From Dichomitus squalens LYAD-421 SS1 (Eukaryota; Basidiomycota; Agaricomycetes; Polyporales; Polyporaceae), in NCBI RefSeq assembly GCF_000275845.1, contig NW_006766978.1, positions 4,877 through 68,876 on the forward strand: DNA of 64,000 nt. The letters are read 5' to 3'. A program made the position numbers and the translations under genes. The notes under the pieces are model-generated. The model had not been told where the DNA came from and did not search any database. It saw only the letters and a program-made list of their open reading frames with translations. Positions 12,664-24,035 of the stretch are shown in pieces; positions within the stretch are counted from its first letter, which is position 1; every line of letters starts with the position of its first letter.

Positions 12664-12779
12664 TGACGCATGTCACCGATGGGGGAGTAACGGGGGTGAT
12701 GCCACCAGACGTTCGAGTGTCCGGATACCTCCGATTTTTCGTATCCGCTTCACACTCCGAACGTCTGGTCACGAGACTA
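12664..12779 (-). repeat. Right terminal inverted repeat with internal hairpin
   Basis: The reverse complement of the left TIR with scattered substitutions. Positions 12704-12769 fold as a longer hairpin: 17-bp outer arms with one bulge, an inner stem GGATAC with GTATCC, and the same 12-nt loop as the left end. Confidence 0.88.
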
Positions 12780-12788
12780 TGATCTGCC
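12780..12788. repeat. 9-bp target-site duplication, right copy
   Basis: TGATCTGCC, identical to 11294-11302. Confidence 0.9.
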
Positions 12789-13355
12789 AGAATCGGGGGA
12801 CCTCAGCGCTTCCAGAGTCCCATTTTTCAACTCCGCCTAAAGTGACGTGCATCACAGCAGCAATTTTTCGGTCGCCGTTTCGGCACAAGGCTTCCTGTTT
12901 CAGCCTCGCCGTTCCACCGAAGGACGCGCTCTGCAGCGTCGAGAGCGTCGTTGTCTGCGTCGCCCACGACCTCAACATCGTCGCCGACGTCGAGAAACAT
13001 CTAGGCATGTTTCGCACCCCCCACTGAATGACGCGCATGACTTCCCGTTCTCTCGGACCTTGTGGCAGGCGTTCCCGGCGGCCCGACTGAGGTGGGTACT
13101 GCCTCCCAAGGAGCACCAATCCTCTCATGGTCTCAGCCTCGTCCCTGGACTCGACGTCGACGCAGTACATCGTTTGTCTCACCTACCGCTGTATCGCAGC
13201 CAGTCGCCTCTCCTCCCGCATTGATTACCTCTACTGCGCTCCCGAGACGACGTCGCTGCGCAGCGCCAGAATCCGATATCTGCTGCCATCCGGGACAATT
13301 CCCGCAGGATCCCCCGCGTCCGCCCTATAAACCTCTCGCTCGGACTCGCAGCACC
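12789..13355. other. Spacer and promoter of the following gene
   Basis: No gene recognised. A TATAAA at 13326-13331 lies only 25 bp before the next start codon, so its role as a TATA box is doubtful. Confidence 0.4.
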
Positions 13356-14591
13356 ATGGTTATCCTCGACGAAAAAGCGCTGATGCTACCCCCACCCCCT
13401 CCGTACGTCGAAGCTGGTCCTGTCAGCCCACCTCCGTTCCCGACACAGCACCGGCCACCGCTCACGCTGGTCACCTTGCCGCCTCACATACTGCTACGCG
13501 TCGTCTACGAGACGTTCTCGCAGGGACGGGTAGAGAAGCAGAGAAAGGTCCTGTACTGGTTGACGTTGAGCCTCCGGCTGGTCAATCGTGCGATGTACAT
13601 CGGTGAGTGCATGGATTCATCCGAAGCTGGGCCATTGAATCGTGCACGTCTGGCCCGTTATACGTTCCGCCCGCCCCGCATCATAAAAACATGGTATACC
13701 TTCTTGGAAGGCTCCTCCAGAAGAGTCGCAACGACCAAGTCCATATCGCCTTGCTACTCGCGAGCGTATGCTTTTTCCAGCTTTCTGAGGACTGGCCTCT
13801 TTGCTTAGCACGTACTCCGCCAGTACGTCATTTGGACACAGTCTACATCATACTTTGAAATCGGTTCTTCCCGGCATTCACGTTCCACAGCTCATCTTCG
13901 CAGAAACCTAATCCTGACCTATATCCCTGCAGCATGCATGCACGTCCTCCGCTCGACCTACCTCCCCCTATACACCTCCCTCATCCGCTCGCCCTACACA
14001 TCGGACCCCTTCCCACACGCCGCTTCCGGGACCTCCTCGTTGGCTTCCACCTCCGCCTCAGCCACATCGTCCTCCCCAGCGGACACCTCCCAGCGCGAGA
14101 TGCGCGTCCTCGACCTGTTCATCGCGCTCAAAGTGCGCGAGGACGTCTGGACGGACGACAGCGAGCTCCACCTCGAGCGCGAGGAGAGCTTCAAGGACCT
14201 CTTCGACCTCCTCCAGCCCCGCGCGCGCCTCGAGGACCTTGTCCACCACTACGGCGCGCGCGACGGCGTCATCGCCGTCCCTCTCTCCTCCGGGCTTACC
14301 CCCGTCGCGACCACGCCCATCTCGAGCCCGACGAAGAAGTCGTTTGGGAAGGACGCGGGGAAGATCAGGGGGTCGAGCAGCTCGGGAACCGTTGCCCCGA
14401 TTCCGTTTGCGGCGCTCACGGCGTCATTCTCGCCGAGGGCGGTGGGGCTCGTGCTGACGACGAAGGAGAGGAAGCGGAAGATTGTGGAGGTGCCGCGGGC
14501 GAGGGACGAGACGCTGGAGGTATCAGCGAAGAAGCTGGTGAGGGAGCTGAAGGGGTGGCTCGCTTCGAATCCGAACCACGGTGTGCGATGA
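13356..14591 (+). CDS. Hypothetical protein with F-box-like N-terminus
   Basis: Exons 13356-13602 and 13933-14591 encode 301 aa; the 330-nt intron (donor GTGAGT, branch CTAAT/CTGAC, acceptor CTGCAG) is long for this genome. The N-terminus is proline-rich. It is followed by LVTLPPHILLRVVYETF and a helical region to MYIACMHVLRSTYLPLY, a pattern like the F-box-like start of many agaricomycete proteins. The second half is rich in Ser/Thr and charged residues, with LLQPRARLEDLVHHYG and a basic segment (TTKERKRKIVEVPRAR). No catalytic motif is visible. If it is an F-box protein it would be an SCF adaptor; this is weak inference. The model is sound because the splice joins two long frames without a stop. 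Confidence 0.75.
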
Positions 14592-15197
14592 AGATCGTTC
14601 CTTTCGTTCCCGATTGGACGTACGGAATCATAGTTCAATGTACGATATCATAGTATCTACCATCTATATTCGAGTTGGGAACTGTTCACCCTAGAAAATT
14701 GTACCCAGACGTACGCACCTTCCGAAGGTCTTGTGAGGCTAGCTCGGATAGCACGCTCGGATAAGAATCGGGCTACCCAAGGCGCTCTGACCTCTCCTTG
14801 CCTCCCACGGGTTGCCTCAGGAAAGCCCCTATGTCACGAGGATATCAGACGAACGGATCACGGTCGACGCTGCAGGATGCAAGTTCGTGTCTGCAAAGTC
14901 TAATGTGTGGGGCGAGTGGTTGTGATCCCAAAATCGACTGTGGTGACTTGGACGGGGAGAGGTGGAATTGCAGGAGGATAGGGAACAGATCTCGTGCTGA
15001 ACCGTTCTCATTCGGACTTGTTGAAGGCGGCAAGGATAACAATGAGTGTGGACTTGAGTAGTCGAATAGGAATGGAAGCACATCAATGTAGACTGTACAT
15101 GTTTCAAGAGCTCGCACGAGTATAATAAATAAATAACAGATCGGTCGTATATGCAGGGCGACGGTATAGCAGAAATTTCAACCAAGCAGTCCGGTGG
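14592..15197. other. Convergent intergenic region
   Basis: Lies between two genes that end here. AT-richer near 15120. No gene or repeat recognised. Confidence 0.45.
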
Positions 15198-16952
15198 CTA
15201 CAATCCAAAGTTCTTATTAACATCCTTGTCTTTGTGAAACCTCTCGGATGCTAGCTCTGCGTCATTCAGCAGCGCTGTCAGAAGCTTCTCTTCATCAGCG
15301 CTCGCATCATCCAATGCCTTGTCCTCGGGCACAAATTTCCAAGGCCCGGAATCACTCGTAGCCGCTGTCAACTTCGCCTCCACGACCGTTTTCCAATGCT
15401 TCCACACCCTCGTGTCATTTGGGAGCAACGCGTTCAGGATCTTCATGCGGTCCGGGGGAGGCTCATTGGTTTCATACGGCATGGCGAGGCACGCGAAAAT
15501 CACCATTCCCGTTCGCGACTTGAAGTCGTACTTCCTGGCGCGCTCCTTCAAGTGCAGCCTGAGGACACTCTCGATGAGAATGTCCGTCTGTATGTCCTCT
15601 CGATCCACCGATGAGAGATACGAGTTGTAGCCCCAGGACAGGGCGAGGGTGGAGATGAACATGATTTGTCCGGAGAGCGTGCCTTGGGGGATCAGGAGAA
15701 GCTGGACAAAGAATTGTACTGTGAGGAGTAGAGCGCAATATCCTATGGTGCGCTGGCTCGGGCTAGTCAAGAGCTTCCAGATCTGCATGCACGAATTGAA
15801 GCCCGTAGAACCGTCCAAAGGCTGCCAGTGTCCCCGTAAACCGCAGCTCGCGAGACGCGCCCACACGTCTCCGAGAGCTGATGGGCTCGAGGGTGGATTG
15901 GACGACTCATCTGGAGTGGTCTCCGGTCGTTTTGTGTTCGTGCCGTATTGCAAGACAAAGCGGCCTCTGGTGACTGAGATCACCTGTGTGGGCGTTCCCA
16001 GAAGCAGAACAACTCCCCAGTCTTGCCTCAGGATGCCACCACCCCGAGGAGTATATGCGGGTTTGTCCGGACGTACGTACGTCAGCTTTCCAGAACCGAC
16101 GAAGAAGCACGCACATCCGTTAGCGATGATGCCTAGCGCAATGTTCGCGCAGCAGTACCAGTCTGCGACCAGGGCGCAAAATACGCAGGCAACGACGCTC
16201 CCAGTAATAGGCACGAGGGCGAGAAGGGCGGACCGCTTCGGCAACCAGGAGGAAGGAAGAGCTGGGTGATCAGATGCCGGGGGCACCTGGGGCAAGTCGA
16301 TGATGACGAGACTGGTAGGAGTGCCGACCCTATCCGTCTGCGTATCAGCGATCCCGGTCATGCTTTTCGCCTTTCGTGTGAGTAGGTAGGCGAGGTGTCC
16401 TGTCTGCGCAAAAGTGGTCCCAGAGTACGAAGCTATGAACTCGGGGCCGACTTTCCCGTCGAGTTCGAATAGGATTGCGGGCTCGTGCTTCCCTCCCGGG
16501 ACTAGGGCGTCCCAAAAAGGGGAGTCTGCGAGCTGCCCGAATTGCTTGGCTATCTCGTAGCTGCCGGGGGTGTTGTACCAGCCAACCCAGCGACGGTTTG
16601 GGATGAGGTTCACAGACGCCATTGCCAAGACAGCGCTGTCTCCTCCGAAGAAGCCTGCAACGCCAGAGGAGTCGAGAGTGAAGCCGGACTTCGATGAGGC
16701 GCCCTGGGGGATGGGATCCGGGATGACAGAGCGCACGCGTTTGCCCAGGTAAGCCAAGGAAGAGATGACGGGCAGTTTTGACGCTGGTTTGACTGAGGTA
16801 ATCTGTGGCAAGGGTGTTTGGATGGCTGCCGTTCCGAGCCTCAACGAGTGAAGGACGTACCTCAGAGGGAGAGTCGACGGCGATGGGGATGTGAGGACGA
16901 CTGTTGCCCCTGGTATATAATGACAAGGGGCATACCTCATGTACGTCTGCAT
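15198..16952 (-). CDS. Conserved membrane protein of unknown function (intact family member)
   Basis: One uninterrupted 584-aa frame. Two hydrophobic regions are evident: residues about 241-286 (ALLALVPITGSVVACVFCAL and what follows, Cys-rich) and about 401-440 (ALLLTVQFFVQLLLIPQGTL and what follows), each long enough for two membrane passes. The N-terminal soluble part has GFTLDSSGVAGFFGGDSAV and RRWVGWYNTPGSYEIAKQFG, conserved in the broken copy at 26167-27889. The C-terminal part has SSVDREDIQTDIL and a charged tail. I do not recognise a named domain. A possible intron at 16803-16860 was rejected because removing it breaks the frame. Two dead relatives in the same window show recurrent local duplication. 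The exact start is uncertain; Met6 (16937) is also possible. Confidence 0.8.
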   Translation of the reverse strand: MQTYMRYAPCHYIPGATVVLTSPSPSTLPLRYVLHSLRLGTAAIQTPLPQITSVKPASKLPVISSLAYLGKRVRSVIPDPIPQGASSKSGFTLDSSGVAGFFGGDSAVLAMASVNLIPNRRWVGWYNTPGSYEIAKQFGQLADSPFWDALVPGGKHEPAILFELDGKVGPEFIASYSGTTFAQTGHLAYLLTRKAKSMTGIADTQTDRVGTPTSLVIIDLPQVPPASDHPALPSSWLPKRSALLALVPITGSVVACVFCALVADWYCCANIALGIIANGCACFFVGSGKLTYVRPDKPAYTPRGGGILRQDWGVVLLLGTPTQVISVTRGRFVLQYGTNTKRPETTPDESSNPPSSPSALGDVWARLASCGLRGHWQPLDGSTGFNSCMQIWKLLTSPSQRTIGYCALLLTVQFFVQLLLIPQGTLSGQIMFISTLALSWGYNSYLSSVDREDIQTDILIESVLRLHLKERARKYDFKSRTGMVIFACLAMPYETNEPPPDRMKILNALLPNDTRVWKHWKTVVEAKLTAATSDSGPWKFVPEDKALDDASADEEKLLTALLNDAELASERFHKDKDVNKNFGL

Positions 16953-17379
16953 GTCGACCTCCCTCCTAGCATGTGGTAGCCCGCCTCGTTCGGGCCATGC
17001 TGGATTGCGTTCTGCTACTCGTTGAGCATGGTCAATCCTATGTAAGGGGTCCGGGCAAGATCCGCGGGAAGTCGAAATTCACTCAGGGCTCGAAGAGCCC
17101 ATAATCCGACTTTGTATCATGCATACACTGTACGAGAAAGTCAGATGGAATTAAGCCTGATGCGATGAAGTACGAGCCCTCTGAATCGATGCGGCGATCC
17201 GATAGGTGCCCATATTCCAAGCAGATCACCAGACGCGAACATTCGCACACCCTGTTAGAAGGTGAGGTAGAACACAAACCTGCCTTCATCGTTCTTACCC
17301 AACACCAGCGCGCAGGTGCTCGTACTCATTGACACTCGCCTCGCGATCGGAACTCTGTAGCAATGTAGTTAACACCACC
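16953..17379. other. Intergenic region, nothing recognised
   Basis: Promoter region of the membrane-protein gene; no ORF with recognisable features. Confidence 0.4.
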
Positions 17380-18161
17380 ACTTCCGGCTGTTGTCGATCT
17401 GGCGCCTTCTGGCTTCCAGAAGCCGACACTTCCATTATGATCATCGCGGACCAATATGGACCTAGGGTCAGAAGGAGAAGGTGATACGGAGCGTTAGACC
17501 TGGGTATCGGGTTTGAGGGTCAGTGGTTCTCCTGTGTTGAAGTCCCATACACGAACTTGTCCGTAGGCGTCGCGCGCGACGAAGTGAATATAGTGACAGC
17601 CGCACCTGTGAGCTCGTCGAAGTGTCCTGAAGTCGCGGAGCTGGTTCACCAGACCAATCCGGGGATATTGTCGCCCGCAGGATCAAGGCCTAGGGAGGCA
17701 GCCACAACCACGCATAGAGGTATTCGGTGGGGGGTACCAACTTCGTCGTGGTGACACAGACTGTTGAAGCTGCATTGTCAGAAAGTAACTCCCATATTCA
17801 ATGGTGGATGTGCATACTGAAGACCCGGGGCCTCCTGTAGGGTTGGTAGCGTAAGTAGCCTATACGAAGGAACTCACAGTGATCAGCATGTCCTTCATGG
17901 TGTATCCGCCCAGTTCACGAGGTTGAGGTACAGGAGAGTGCTCACTTACACATATTGCCGGGCATGAGCCCTAAGGCGCGCCCTCGTGATGGATGACGAC
18001 AACGTACCTTGGCTACAAATGGACGTTCTCGTTAAGATGGGGATGGCGGTGTCGTCCAGCGGCCCGTCATTCGAAACAGTGTCAGTGTGCCCAGTAACGG
18101 CAGTGGCAGAGGTACGACGCTGGATACAATCCCCGTTGTATGCGCGTACATCATTGTTGTC
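17380..18161 (-). pseudogene. WD40-repeat gene relic
   Basis: Minus-strand segments resemble single WD40 repeats. 17513-17590 reads FVARDAYGQVRVWDFNTGEP. About 17395-17465, after an intron-like gap, reads ILVRDDHNGSVGFWKPEG. 18055-18161 reads DVRAYNGDCIQRR followed by AVTGHTDTVSND. They lie in order but are separated by stops and frame changes, and no full propeller can be assembled. Such proteins in agaricomycetes are often NLR-like or scaffold proteins. The identity as a decayed WD40 gene is inference from the repeat pattern, and the limits are approximate. Confidence 0.45.
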
Positions 18162-18588
18162 CTTTACTATGTCTTCTTGAGCTCCGTCCTTCGCGAAGAG
18201 AAGAGCTCACTGACCGTGCCGACCTAACGACGACTACGGTCTCTGCAACCATTTCCGAGCGTCCATACGGGCCTTGATACCCTGTACGATGACGGAGCAT
18301 CATCCTAGTAACGGGCATGGAGGTGAGGTCGATCGAGTCGTGTGCACATGTGTGGATGTGGGAAATGACAGAAGGTTTCTCCTTCTTTGTGTCCCATGGT
18401 CCCAGCCGTACCGAACGATCGCCATGCCAGGGTGCAGTGGTATAGCGAGAGGATAGCGTTCGGAGCCCATCAAGTCGTGGTAAGTGTCAAATTGGGGTCC
18501 ACTCGAAGGTTGGCACGACTGAATCCGCTCTCCCCGCGCGCAAAACTCTACCCTCGACGGCCACCACAACCTTCCTCTTGCGTATCAG

Positions 18589-20807
18589 GATCTCGACTTC
18601 TCCAATCCGACGCGCGCGGTCGTTCATGCTGGACCGCTTTATCGCCAGAATGACCCATTGAAACGGAGTGTGAATGGATGGAAGGAGTTATGGGTGATAC
18701 TGTTCGATAACTACTGTGCGTCGTCAGTTCTCGTTCATCCTTCCGTACGTTTCCCGATTGGACGTTCATGGCAGTGGTCATGACCAAGCCGAAGGGCAAG
18801 GGAGATGATCTCAAATACGTCGTTTGGAAACCAGTGAGCACCGATCCCTCGCAAGCAGGTTTTGCCCCGTCCCAGCTGACGCGTGCTCGAAGCCGGTGCG
18901 CGTGGAGTTCCTCGTCCTCTCCAGCCTGAGCATCCGTCCTGTGCAACGAAGCAATACCTTCACTCGCATGATGCGACCTGGCCGTGACTCGCCAGACCTT
19001 TCGTCCGTTCTCGTAGACTCGCTTGCGGAAGGCAGTCACGACAAGAGCTACCATCCACTATCGTTCCACTGTTACGGAAAGCATGGCGGGACGTACACGC
19101 TCTACGCTGCGACTCCAGACGAACGCAACGAATGGCGGAGACGGATGAAGGAGGCGATAGGGGCGCGAAGGGCTGCTCAAGCGGAGGGAAGCGTCTTCCA
19201 GGTAGAAACTATCACAGACGACACCTGCTTGCCATCTGCACACCATCCTGGGCTGATCACGGGAAGGATATCGTGCTCATTGCCATTTGGTACGTGTCTG
19301 GGTTCTCCGCCTACAGCTATCTAACATTGCTCATTTGTGCTTGTCTTCGACCATTGTTAGCCAAGGACGGCCACAGTCTGGTTGCCGTTGGAAGTGAGGA
19401 TGGGATATGGATAGGGATGCTTCATCAGCCGGACAGTACGTAACCCCTTGCTTCTGACTATCGGAGAGTCCTAGTAACTATCACCTGAAGCCTTGCAACG
19501 CGTCGTGTCTGTCAAGCATGTAACGCAGCTTGCGTTTCTTGAAGAGCAAGGCTCGCTTCTTGTGTTGGCAGACAAGGTACCAGCCATCCACATATACTTA
19601 CTGACCTGCTGGACTCCGAGGCTGATTGTTGTCATTCTGTGCAGGTGCTGCATTCTATCGATATCGAGAGCATTGTCCCAACGCCTGTGCCTCGGCAGCA
19701 CGCCCATCAGCCTGTACTAGGTTTGCAGAGGCTGAGTAGGCAGGGCAAACACGTTGATTTCTTCAGCGTCGGACGACAAGCAGGCCGTATTCTTGTGGTG
19801 TATAAGCAGCGGCGAGGAGTGAGGGCGACTTCACAGCATTTCTCCACATCCGCGGACTGACGAGCGATATTTTTACAGCTAGATAGTGTATTCTGCGTGC
19901 TGGAGGTTGCGGATCGCGTGTCGGGAAATGCTTCGCTGGCTACAGGGTTCAGAACTGCTAGGGTGAGGGGACGTCGGAACTGCGCCCTTATGCCTGTGAT
20001 CCTGATCGATTGAACGCACAGGAGTTTTTCCTGCCTTCCGATTCAACAGATCTACTCTTTTTGAAGACGAAGATTTGCGTTCTGATGTCGAAAGGATTCG
20101 AAATTATGGACCTCATGGAGTGCGTGACATCGCATTCCCCTGCACCGATGTCCCCAATTGTTAACGTTTGCGACAGATTCCAAAGCGTCACCATACCACA
20201 AGAAGAAGATTTGCGCAGGCTTGGGAAGCGGGCGACGACGTGTAAGCCCTTAGCAATGTTCCGACTACGAGAAGACGAGTTCTTCCTATGTTACGATGGT
20301 AAGTGCTTACACCGCATTGCACGACGAGTTTGACTTCGTTGATGACAGCATCTCGCAGAGTACGGTATGTACGTCGACAAGCGTGGCGCGCCCTCTCGCT
20401 CGCCGCCAGTCATCGAATGGGAAGGGATCGCCTCCCATGCAGCCTGGCACCCGCCATATATTCTCCTCTTCGGACCTACCTTCATTGAGATTAGACACGT
20501 CGAGTCAGGCCGCCTCGCGCAGATAATCACGGGGCAGGATATACGCTGCATCTGGGACGGCCGAGGCCTTATTCGTCCTGAGGGCTTTGACGAGTTTGAC
20601 GACCCCAGGACCCCGCGTGTCCATGCCGTGCTGGACGATTCGGAGATGTCGAGCTCGTTTTCGACGAACCAGCCGCATTCGCGCAGCCCGCCCAAGCGAC
20701 AGCACGTCGTCGTGCTCGCACCGACAGAGCGTCTCGTCGTGCCCGGGACCCGGTATTCACCCTCGTTGCTCAGCGTTGCGGACACGCTTCCTGTTTACGT
20801 TCCTTGA
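18589..20807 (+). CDS. PH-CNH protein, C-terminal part of a ROM2-type Rho1 GEF, DH domain not found
   Basis: Ten exons join in frame: 18589-18715, 18775-18833, 18893-19289, 19361-19435, 19491-19576, 19645-19818, 19879-19962, 20022-20119, 20177-20298 and 20359-20807. The first part is a PH domain (ELWVILFDNYLVMTKPKGKG, ending NEWRRRMKEAIGARRAAQ). The rest is a citron homology (CNH) domain, with LVAVGSEDGIWIG, LDSVFCVLEVADR, EFFLPSDSTDLLFLKTKIC, CVLMSKGFEIMDL and FFLCYDEYGMYVDKRG. In ROM1/ROM2-like GEFs these follow DEP and DH domains that activate Rho1. About 560 aa are readable with every splice site intact, yet no DH or DEP domain is seen in the preceding 1.5 kb. A possible extra 5' exon ends at a GTAAGT donor at 18480. 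It is either a real short CNH paralogue or a 5'-truncated duplicate. Confidence 0.8.
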
Positions 20808-21303
20808 ACCTCATCAATTCTCGTCTGACAACCTCATCCCGCACTGTACTGCATATCCATGGACTCGACATCACTGGAATAGCGTAATTTATCATGTTGT
20901 TGCTACTAGCTAGACTTGGGATCGACTTGCTTTCGGTTCCCGTTTCTTCGCTCTTGCCAGCCTCCGATCGTGTGATGTCAACCCCTTTCGTTTGTCACAA
21001 AGGACTGGTTTGTTTTCGTACTCGCCTCTCGCTTTCCATCCCCGTTCCCGGTTGTTCTCCTACACTCACATACTATCTCAGCAGTATCGTACAGGTTACC
21101 TACTCGGCGCATACTATTGGAGTTTTTGGGTATGTTCGTCGTGAGTACCCAGTGGACTTCCCTGCTGATCTGTGGAGAGTTCAGGTCCAGTCTAGACCTT
21201 CAGTACGTTGCGTCACTCAGAGCTCCGTATTGTTTCGAACAGATCTGTCTTCCGTCCAGTCGCACAACCTATCAAGAGGCTGTTTATAGCAAACGATCGT
21301 ATA
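20808..21303. other. Promoter region of the integrase-type zinc-finger gene
   Basis: No gene recognised. An upstream in-frame ATG at 21208 exists, but the sequence after it lacks the composition of the protein that follows. Confidence 0.4.
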
Positions 21304-22884
21304 ATGCCTCCCCGTTCAGCTCGCCCCTCTGGAACGAAGCCTCGAGGCAAGGCTGCTGTGTCCAACCAAGCGGACACGACGGAGCCGAACAAGGGCAAGA
21401 ACAAGGTCGCCAAGGGCAAACGACCCTATCCCGCCTCTCGTCCCCTTCGCGACTCCGACAACCTCAACAAGAAAGGCGTCTTTGCTTCGACACCCGATGC
21501 GCCCTCTGGCGGAGGCATGGCTCTCAAATTCGCGACCTTGCCCGTTCCTCCGCGGATATCGAAGATATCCTCATCCTCGTCCTCCGCGAAGTCAGACCGA
21601 TCCTATCCGGACCTCGGGATGCCCACCCGCGAGGAGTTCTCAACGATGCAGGAGCAGTACATCGGCTCACTCGACGGGCGCAAGCAGGCGAAGGCACTCA
21701 TCTCGCAGGAGATGTTCGACGACATTTGGCTGGCGCTTCACAAACCGCGCGACAACAAGATCGGCTCGCCACAGTTCCGCTGGTGGGTCCGCAAGATGTT
21801 CAGGCTCGCGCTCCCGGACGACTTCGGGGGGCTGACGCCGTACGTCATCGATCCTGACGATGATACTGCCGGCAACGAGGTGATGGCCTTCGTGCAATAC
21901 AAGCCCGAAGGGGAAGCGCGGGGGAATGCTACTTGGGAAACCAGCGGTACGCCGCGAGCTCTGAACCTCAATAGACCCCTGCCGGTGGTTCTGCACGACG
22001 GGAAGCGCGTAGCGATCCGCGAGCAGATCTATGATATCATGTGCGCCTGCCATGAGCGCGTCGGACACGGCGGGCGGGATAAGACGGCCAACGAGATACG
22101 CAAGACGTACACTTGGGTCCCAAAGGATCTCATCGCGCTCTTCGTGAAGAACTGTCCGACTTGCGTCTGCAAGAGGACAAGGCAGATAGATGACCGAGTG
22201 GAGGACGCCGCGCCGCCACAGCAAACTAATGCGACGCCGACTGACACTCTGCTATCGGAAGACACAACATTGACGAATCCTACGCTCCAATACGTCTCGC
22301 TCCCTATGAACGATCTCATGGGTGGCCCTCTAACTACCTTTGCCGCCTCGCCTGGCTGGTCCCTTGCTCAATCTTCTTCTGGCGCTGGACTTGACACCTT
22401 CATGGGCGCGGGCGCGTCCGTCGCAGATTTCTCCTCCCAATGGCGCCTTCCTCCTCAGTCTGGTCTCGCTCCTGGCTCTGGCTACTTCTACCTCCCCAAT
22501 GGAATGTACGCAGCATCCCTCCCGCCTCAGTTCGACTCACTCGAGTTGCCCAGCATCCGAGTCACAGACGCTGATGTCGGAGGAGCCCAAGCCAACCCTC
22601 ACCAGAAGGTCACTCTTCCGTCCTTGTCTCAGGTGTTGTCTGGCGAGCTGACGGCTGCTGGTCGTGGACATGCGCGCGTTCGACAGCCGCTGCAAGCACT
22701 CTCGGGGAACTTTCATCCAGGATTTCAGCACGCACAGTTCGCCTCCGGTCTTGGCTATGCGTACCCGTCGGGCCCTCCGAGTGCGGTGCCGTACGTCCCT
22801 ATCATCGACCCATTGCTCTTGCGCCAGGATGGGGTGCACATGCTCGCGCTTGCCGCCGACGCCTCTCAGAGCGGGACGAACTAG
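21304..22884 (+). CDS. H2C2 integrase-type zinc-binding protein (probably domesticated)
   Basis: A single exon of 526 aa, started at 21304 (MPPRSARPSGT). The N-terminus is basic and Ser-rich. The core holds a complete HHCC zinc site: His250, His255, Cys284 and Cys287, in HERVGHGGRDKTANEIRK and KNCPTCVCKR. This is the N-terminal zinc-binding domain of retroelement integrases, which bridges integrase subunits. No DDE catalytic core, reverse transcriptase or protease follows. Instead there is a 240-aa Gly/Ser/Pro/Ala-rich tail resembling a transcriptional activation or phase-separating region. No LTRs are visible on either side. This suggests a host gene derived from a Ty3/Gypsy-type integrase; a DNA- or chromatin-associated role is inference. 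Confidence 0.82.
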   Translation: MPPRSARPSGTKPRGKAAVSNQADTTEPNKGKNKVAKGKRPYPASRPLRDSDNLNKKGVFASTPDAPSGGGMALKFATLPVPPRISKISSSSSSAKSDRSYPDLGMPTREEFSTMQEQYIGSLDGRKQAKALISQEMFDDIWLALHKPRDNKIGSPQFRWWVRKMFRLALPDDFGGLTPYVIDPDDDTAGNEVMAFVQYKPEGEARGNATWETSGTPRALNLNRPLPVVLHDGKRVAIREQIYDIMCACHERVGHGGRDKTANEIRKTYTWVPKDLIALFVKNCPTCVCKRTRQIDDRVEDAAPPQQTNATPTDTLLSEDTTLTNPTLQYVSLPMNDLMGGPLTTFAASPGWSLAQSSSGAGLDTFMGAGASVADFSSQWRLPPQSGLAPGSGYFYLPNGMYAASLPPQFDSLELPSIRVTDADVGGAQANPHQKVTLPSLSQVLSGELTAAGRGHARVRQPLQALSGNFHPGFQHAQFASGLGYAYPSGPPSAVPYVPIIDPLLLRQDGVHMLALAADASQSGTN

Positions 22885-23089
22885 CTTGACGCGTTACTAG
22901 AGACTGAGATGCGTTCACATATCATTGTGAGTCTCTCAACAGTATGGCTATATATTCCCGTGATAAGATCTTGGACCAGACGATGCACGCTCGGACTGTA
23001 TCTAGATAAGGCCCATATGTCACCATCACATTCCATGCGTACTCATACACTGTGCACGAGGCCACGTCATGTGGAATTAAAGCATCCTT

Positions 23090-24035
23090 TCATGCCCAGA
23101 AGAAGTCGTAAAGATTCAGAATCATAGGCAAAGTACAGCGTCCCACGGACATTCGCAGGGGTGAGCATATGCAGATCGACCACGGGGTACTACTTAACAA
23201 TCTTTGCACTCTCCGACAGATTAAGCTGACGAGAGCGTTCGTTAGCAGGCCAGAGGGTGTATGGGATGCAAGGTACGACATACTAAGGAACACTGCGATC
23301 ACGACAAGACCAGCGAGCCAGACGCTCGCTCCTGAGCTCATAGAAACTGCAGTGGCGTCATTTCCGAGGCTGACACTCGCCGACGCACTAGGATTGAGAA
23401 CGGTCGCGCTGTCCGCTACAGGAACCGTTGCAGGCCTCGTGCTGACCGTCGTCTGTTCAGTTGGCTTTGCGACCGTTGGCAGCGACACAGAGCCAAGCTC
23501 TGTGATCTGGTCGGACGTGGAGAAACCCACTGACACGCTCGTCGTGGGCGCTTTGAATGTGGTGGCGATTGTAGCGGTCGTGGTCGTGCGGGGCGTCGTA
23601 GCGGTCGTGCGGGGCGTGGTGGCGGTGGGTACGTTGATCGTCGACGGCGGTGGGGCGCTGCCGCCGCAGATCTCGCCGTCAAGGCAGCATCCTCCGCCGT
23701 CGCAGTAGGACCCAAACTCGCAGAAGTTACCATCTTGGGCGCACTGGTCAGCGAGCATTCGGAGCATCAGTGAGCCTGGAGGACATACTGGAGCAGCATG
23801 TGGAACCGTCGAGAGGGTAGCAGGTTGACGCGGAGCACGGAACCCAGCCGACGGGGCAGCCGTCAGACGTGTCGTGCACCCCGAAGACTCGCGTGTCGTT
23901 CACGAGCGTCCCCTGGGGCACCCATAAAGATGCGCTCAATTTTCCGCGGGCGAATACTGCTGCCTCGGTCTGAGGGAGGAGAGCAATAGTCCCGAGGAGG
24001 CATGCGTGAAAGCGAGAGTATGTCGAGGACAGCAT
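23090..24035 (-). CDS. Cysteine-rich secreted protein with Ser/Thr-rich stalk and C-terminal membrane segment
   Basis: Exons 24035-23789 and 23733-23090 encode 296 aa. A signal peptide (about residues 1-26, ending QTEAA) is followed by a cysteine-rich module, with CPVGWVPCSASTCYPLDG, CCS, FCEFGSYCDGGGCCLDGEIC. Then come a Thr/Ser/Pro-rich, probably O-glycosylated stalk with a short TTPRTTATTPRTT repeat, and a hydrophobic segment (VWLAGLVVIAVFLSMSYL) near the end. The layout suits a cell-wall or plasma-membrane surface protein, possibly GPI-anchored, though about 60 residues after the hydrophobic stretch argue for a membrane span or a missed intron. The acceptor at 23734 (CCCAAG) was chosen because it is the only one keeping the frame. 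A paralogue with the same Cys pattern lies at 52871-53404. Confidence 0.78.

Larger units (their letters stand above)
11303..12779. mobile_element. DNA transposon, internally deleted, with long TIRs and DUF6589-like and RecQ-like gene stubs
   Basis: A 1,477-bp element bounded by terminal inverted repeats of about 115 bp (11303-11418 and 12664-12779), similar throughout and identical over the outer 25 bases. It is flanked by a perfect 9-bp duplication. Inside, a plus-strand first exon (11471-12122) and a minus-strand first exon (12505-12164) begin just inside opposite ends and converge. Both stop at a GTAAGC splice donor. Only 40 bp lies between the two exons, so the centre, with the rest of both genes, is missing. 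Long TIRs with a 9-bp duplication resemble MULE-type elements, but the cargo does not look like a MULE transposase; superfamily assignment is open. Likely non-autonomous. Confidence 0.88.
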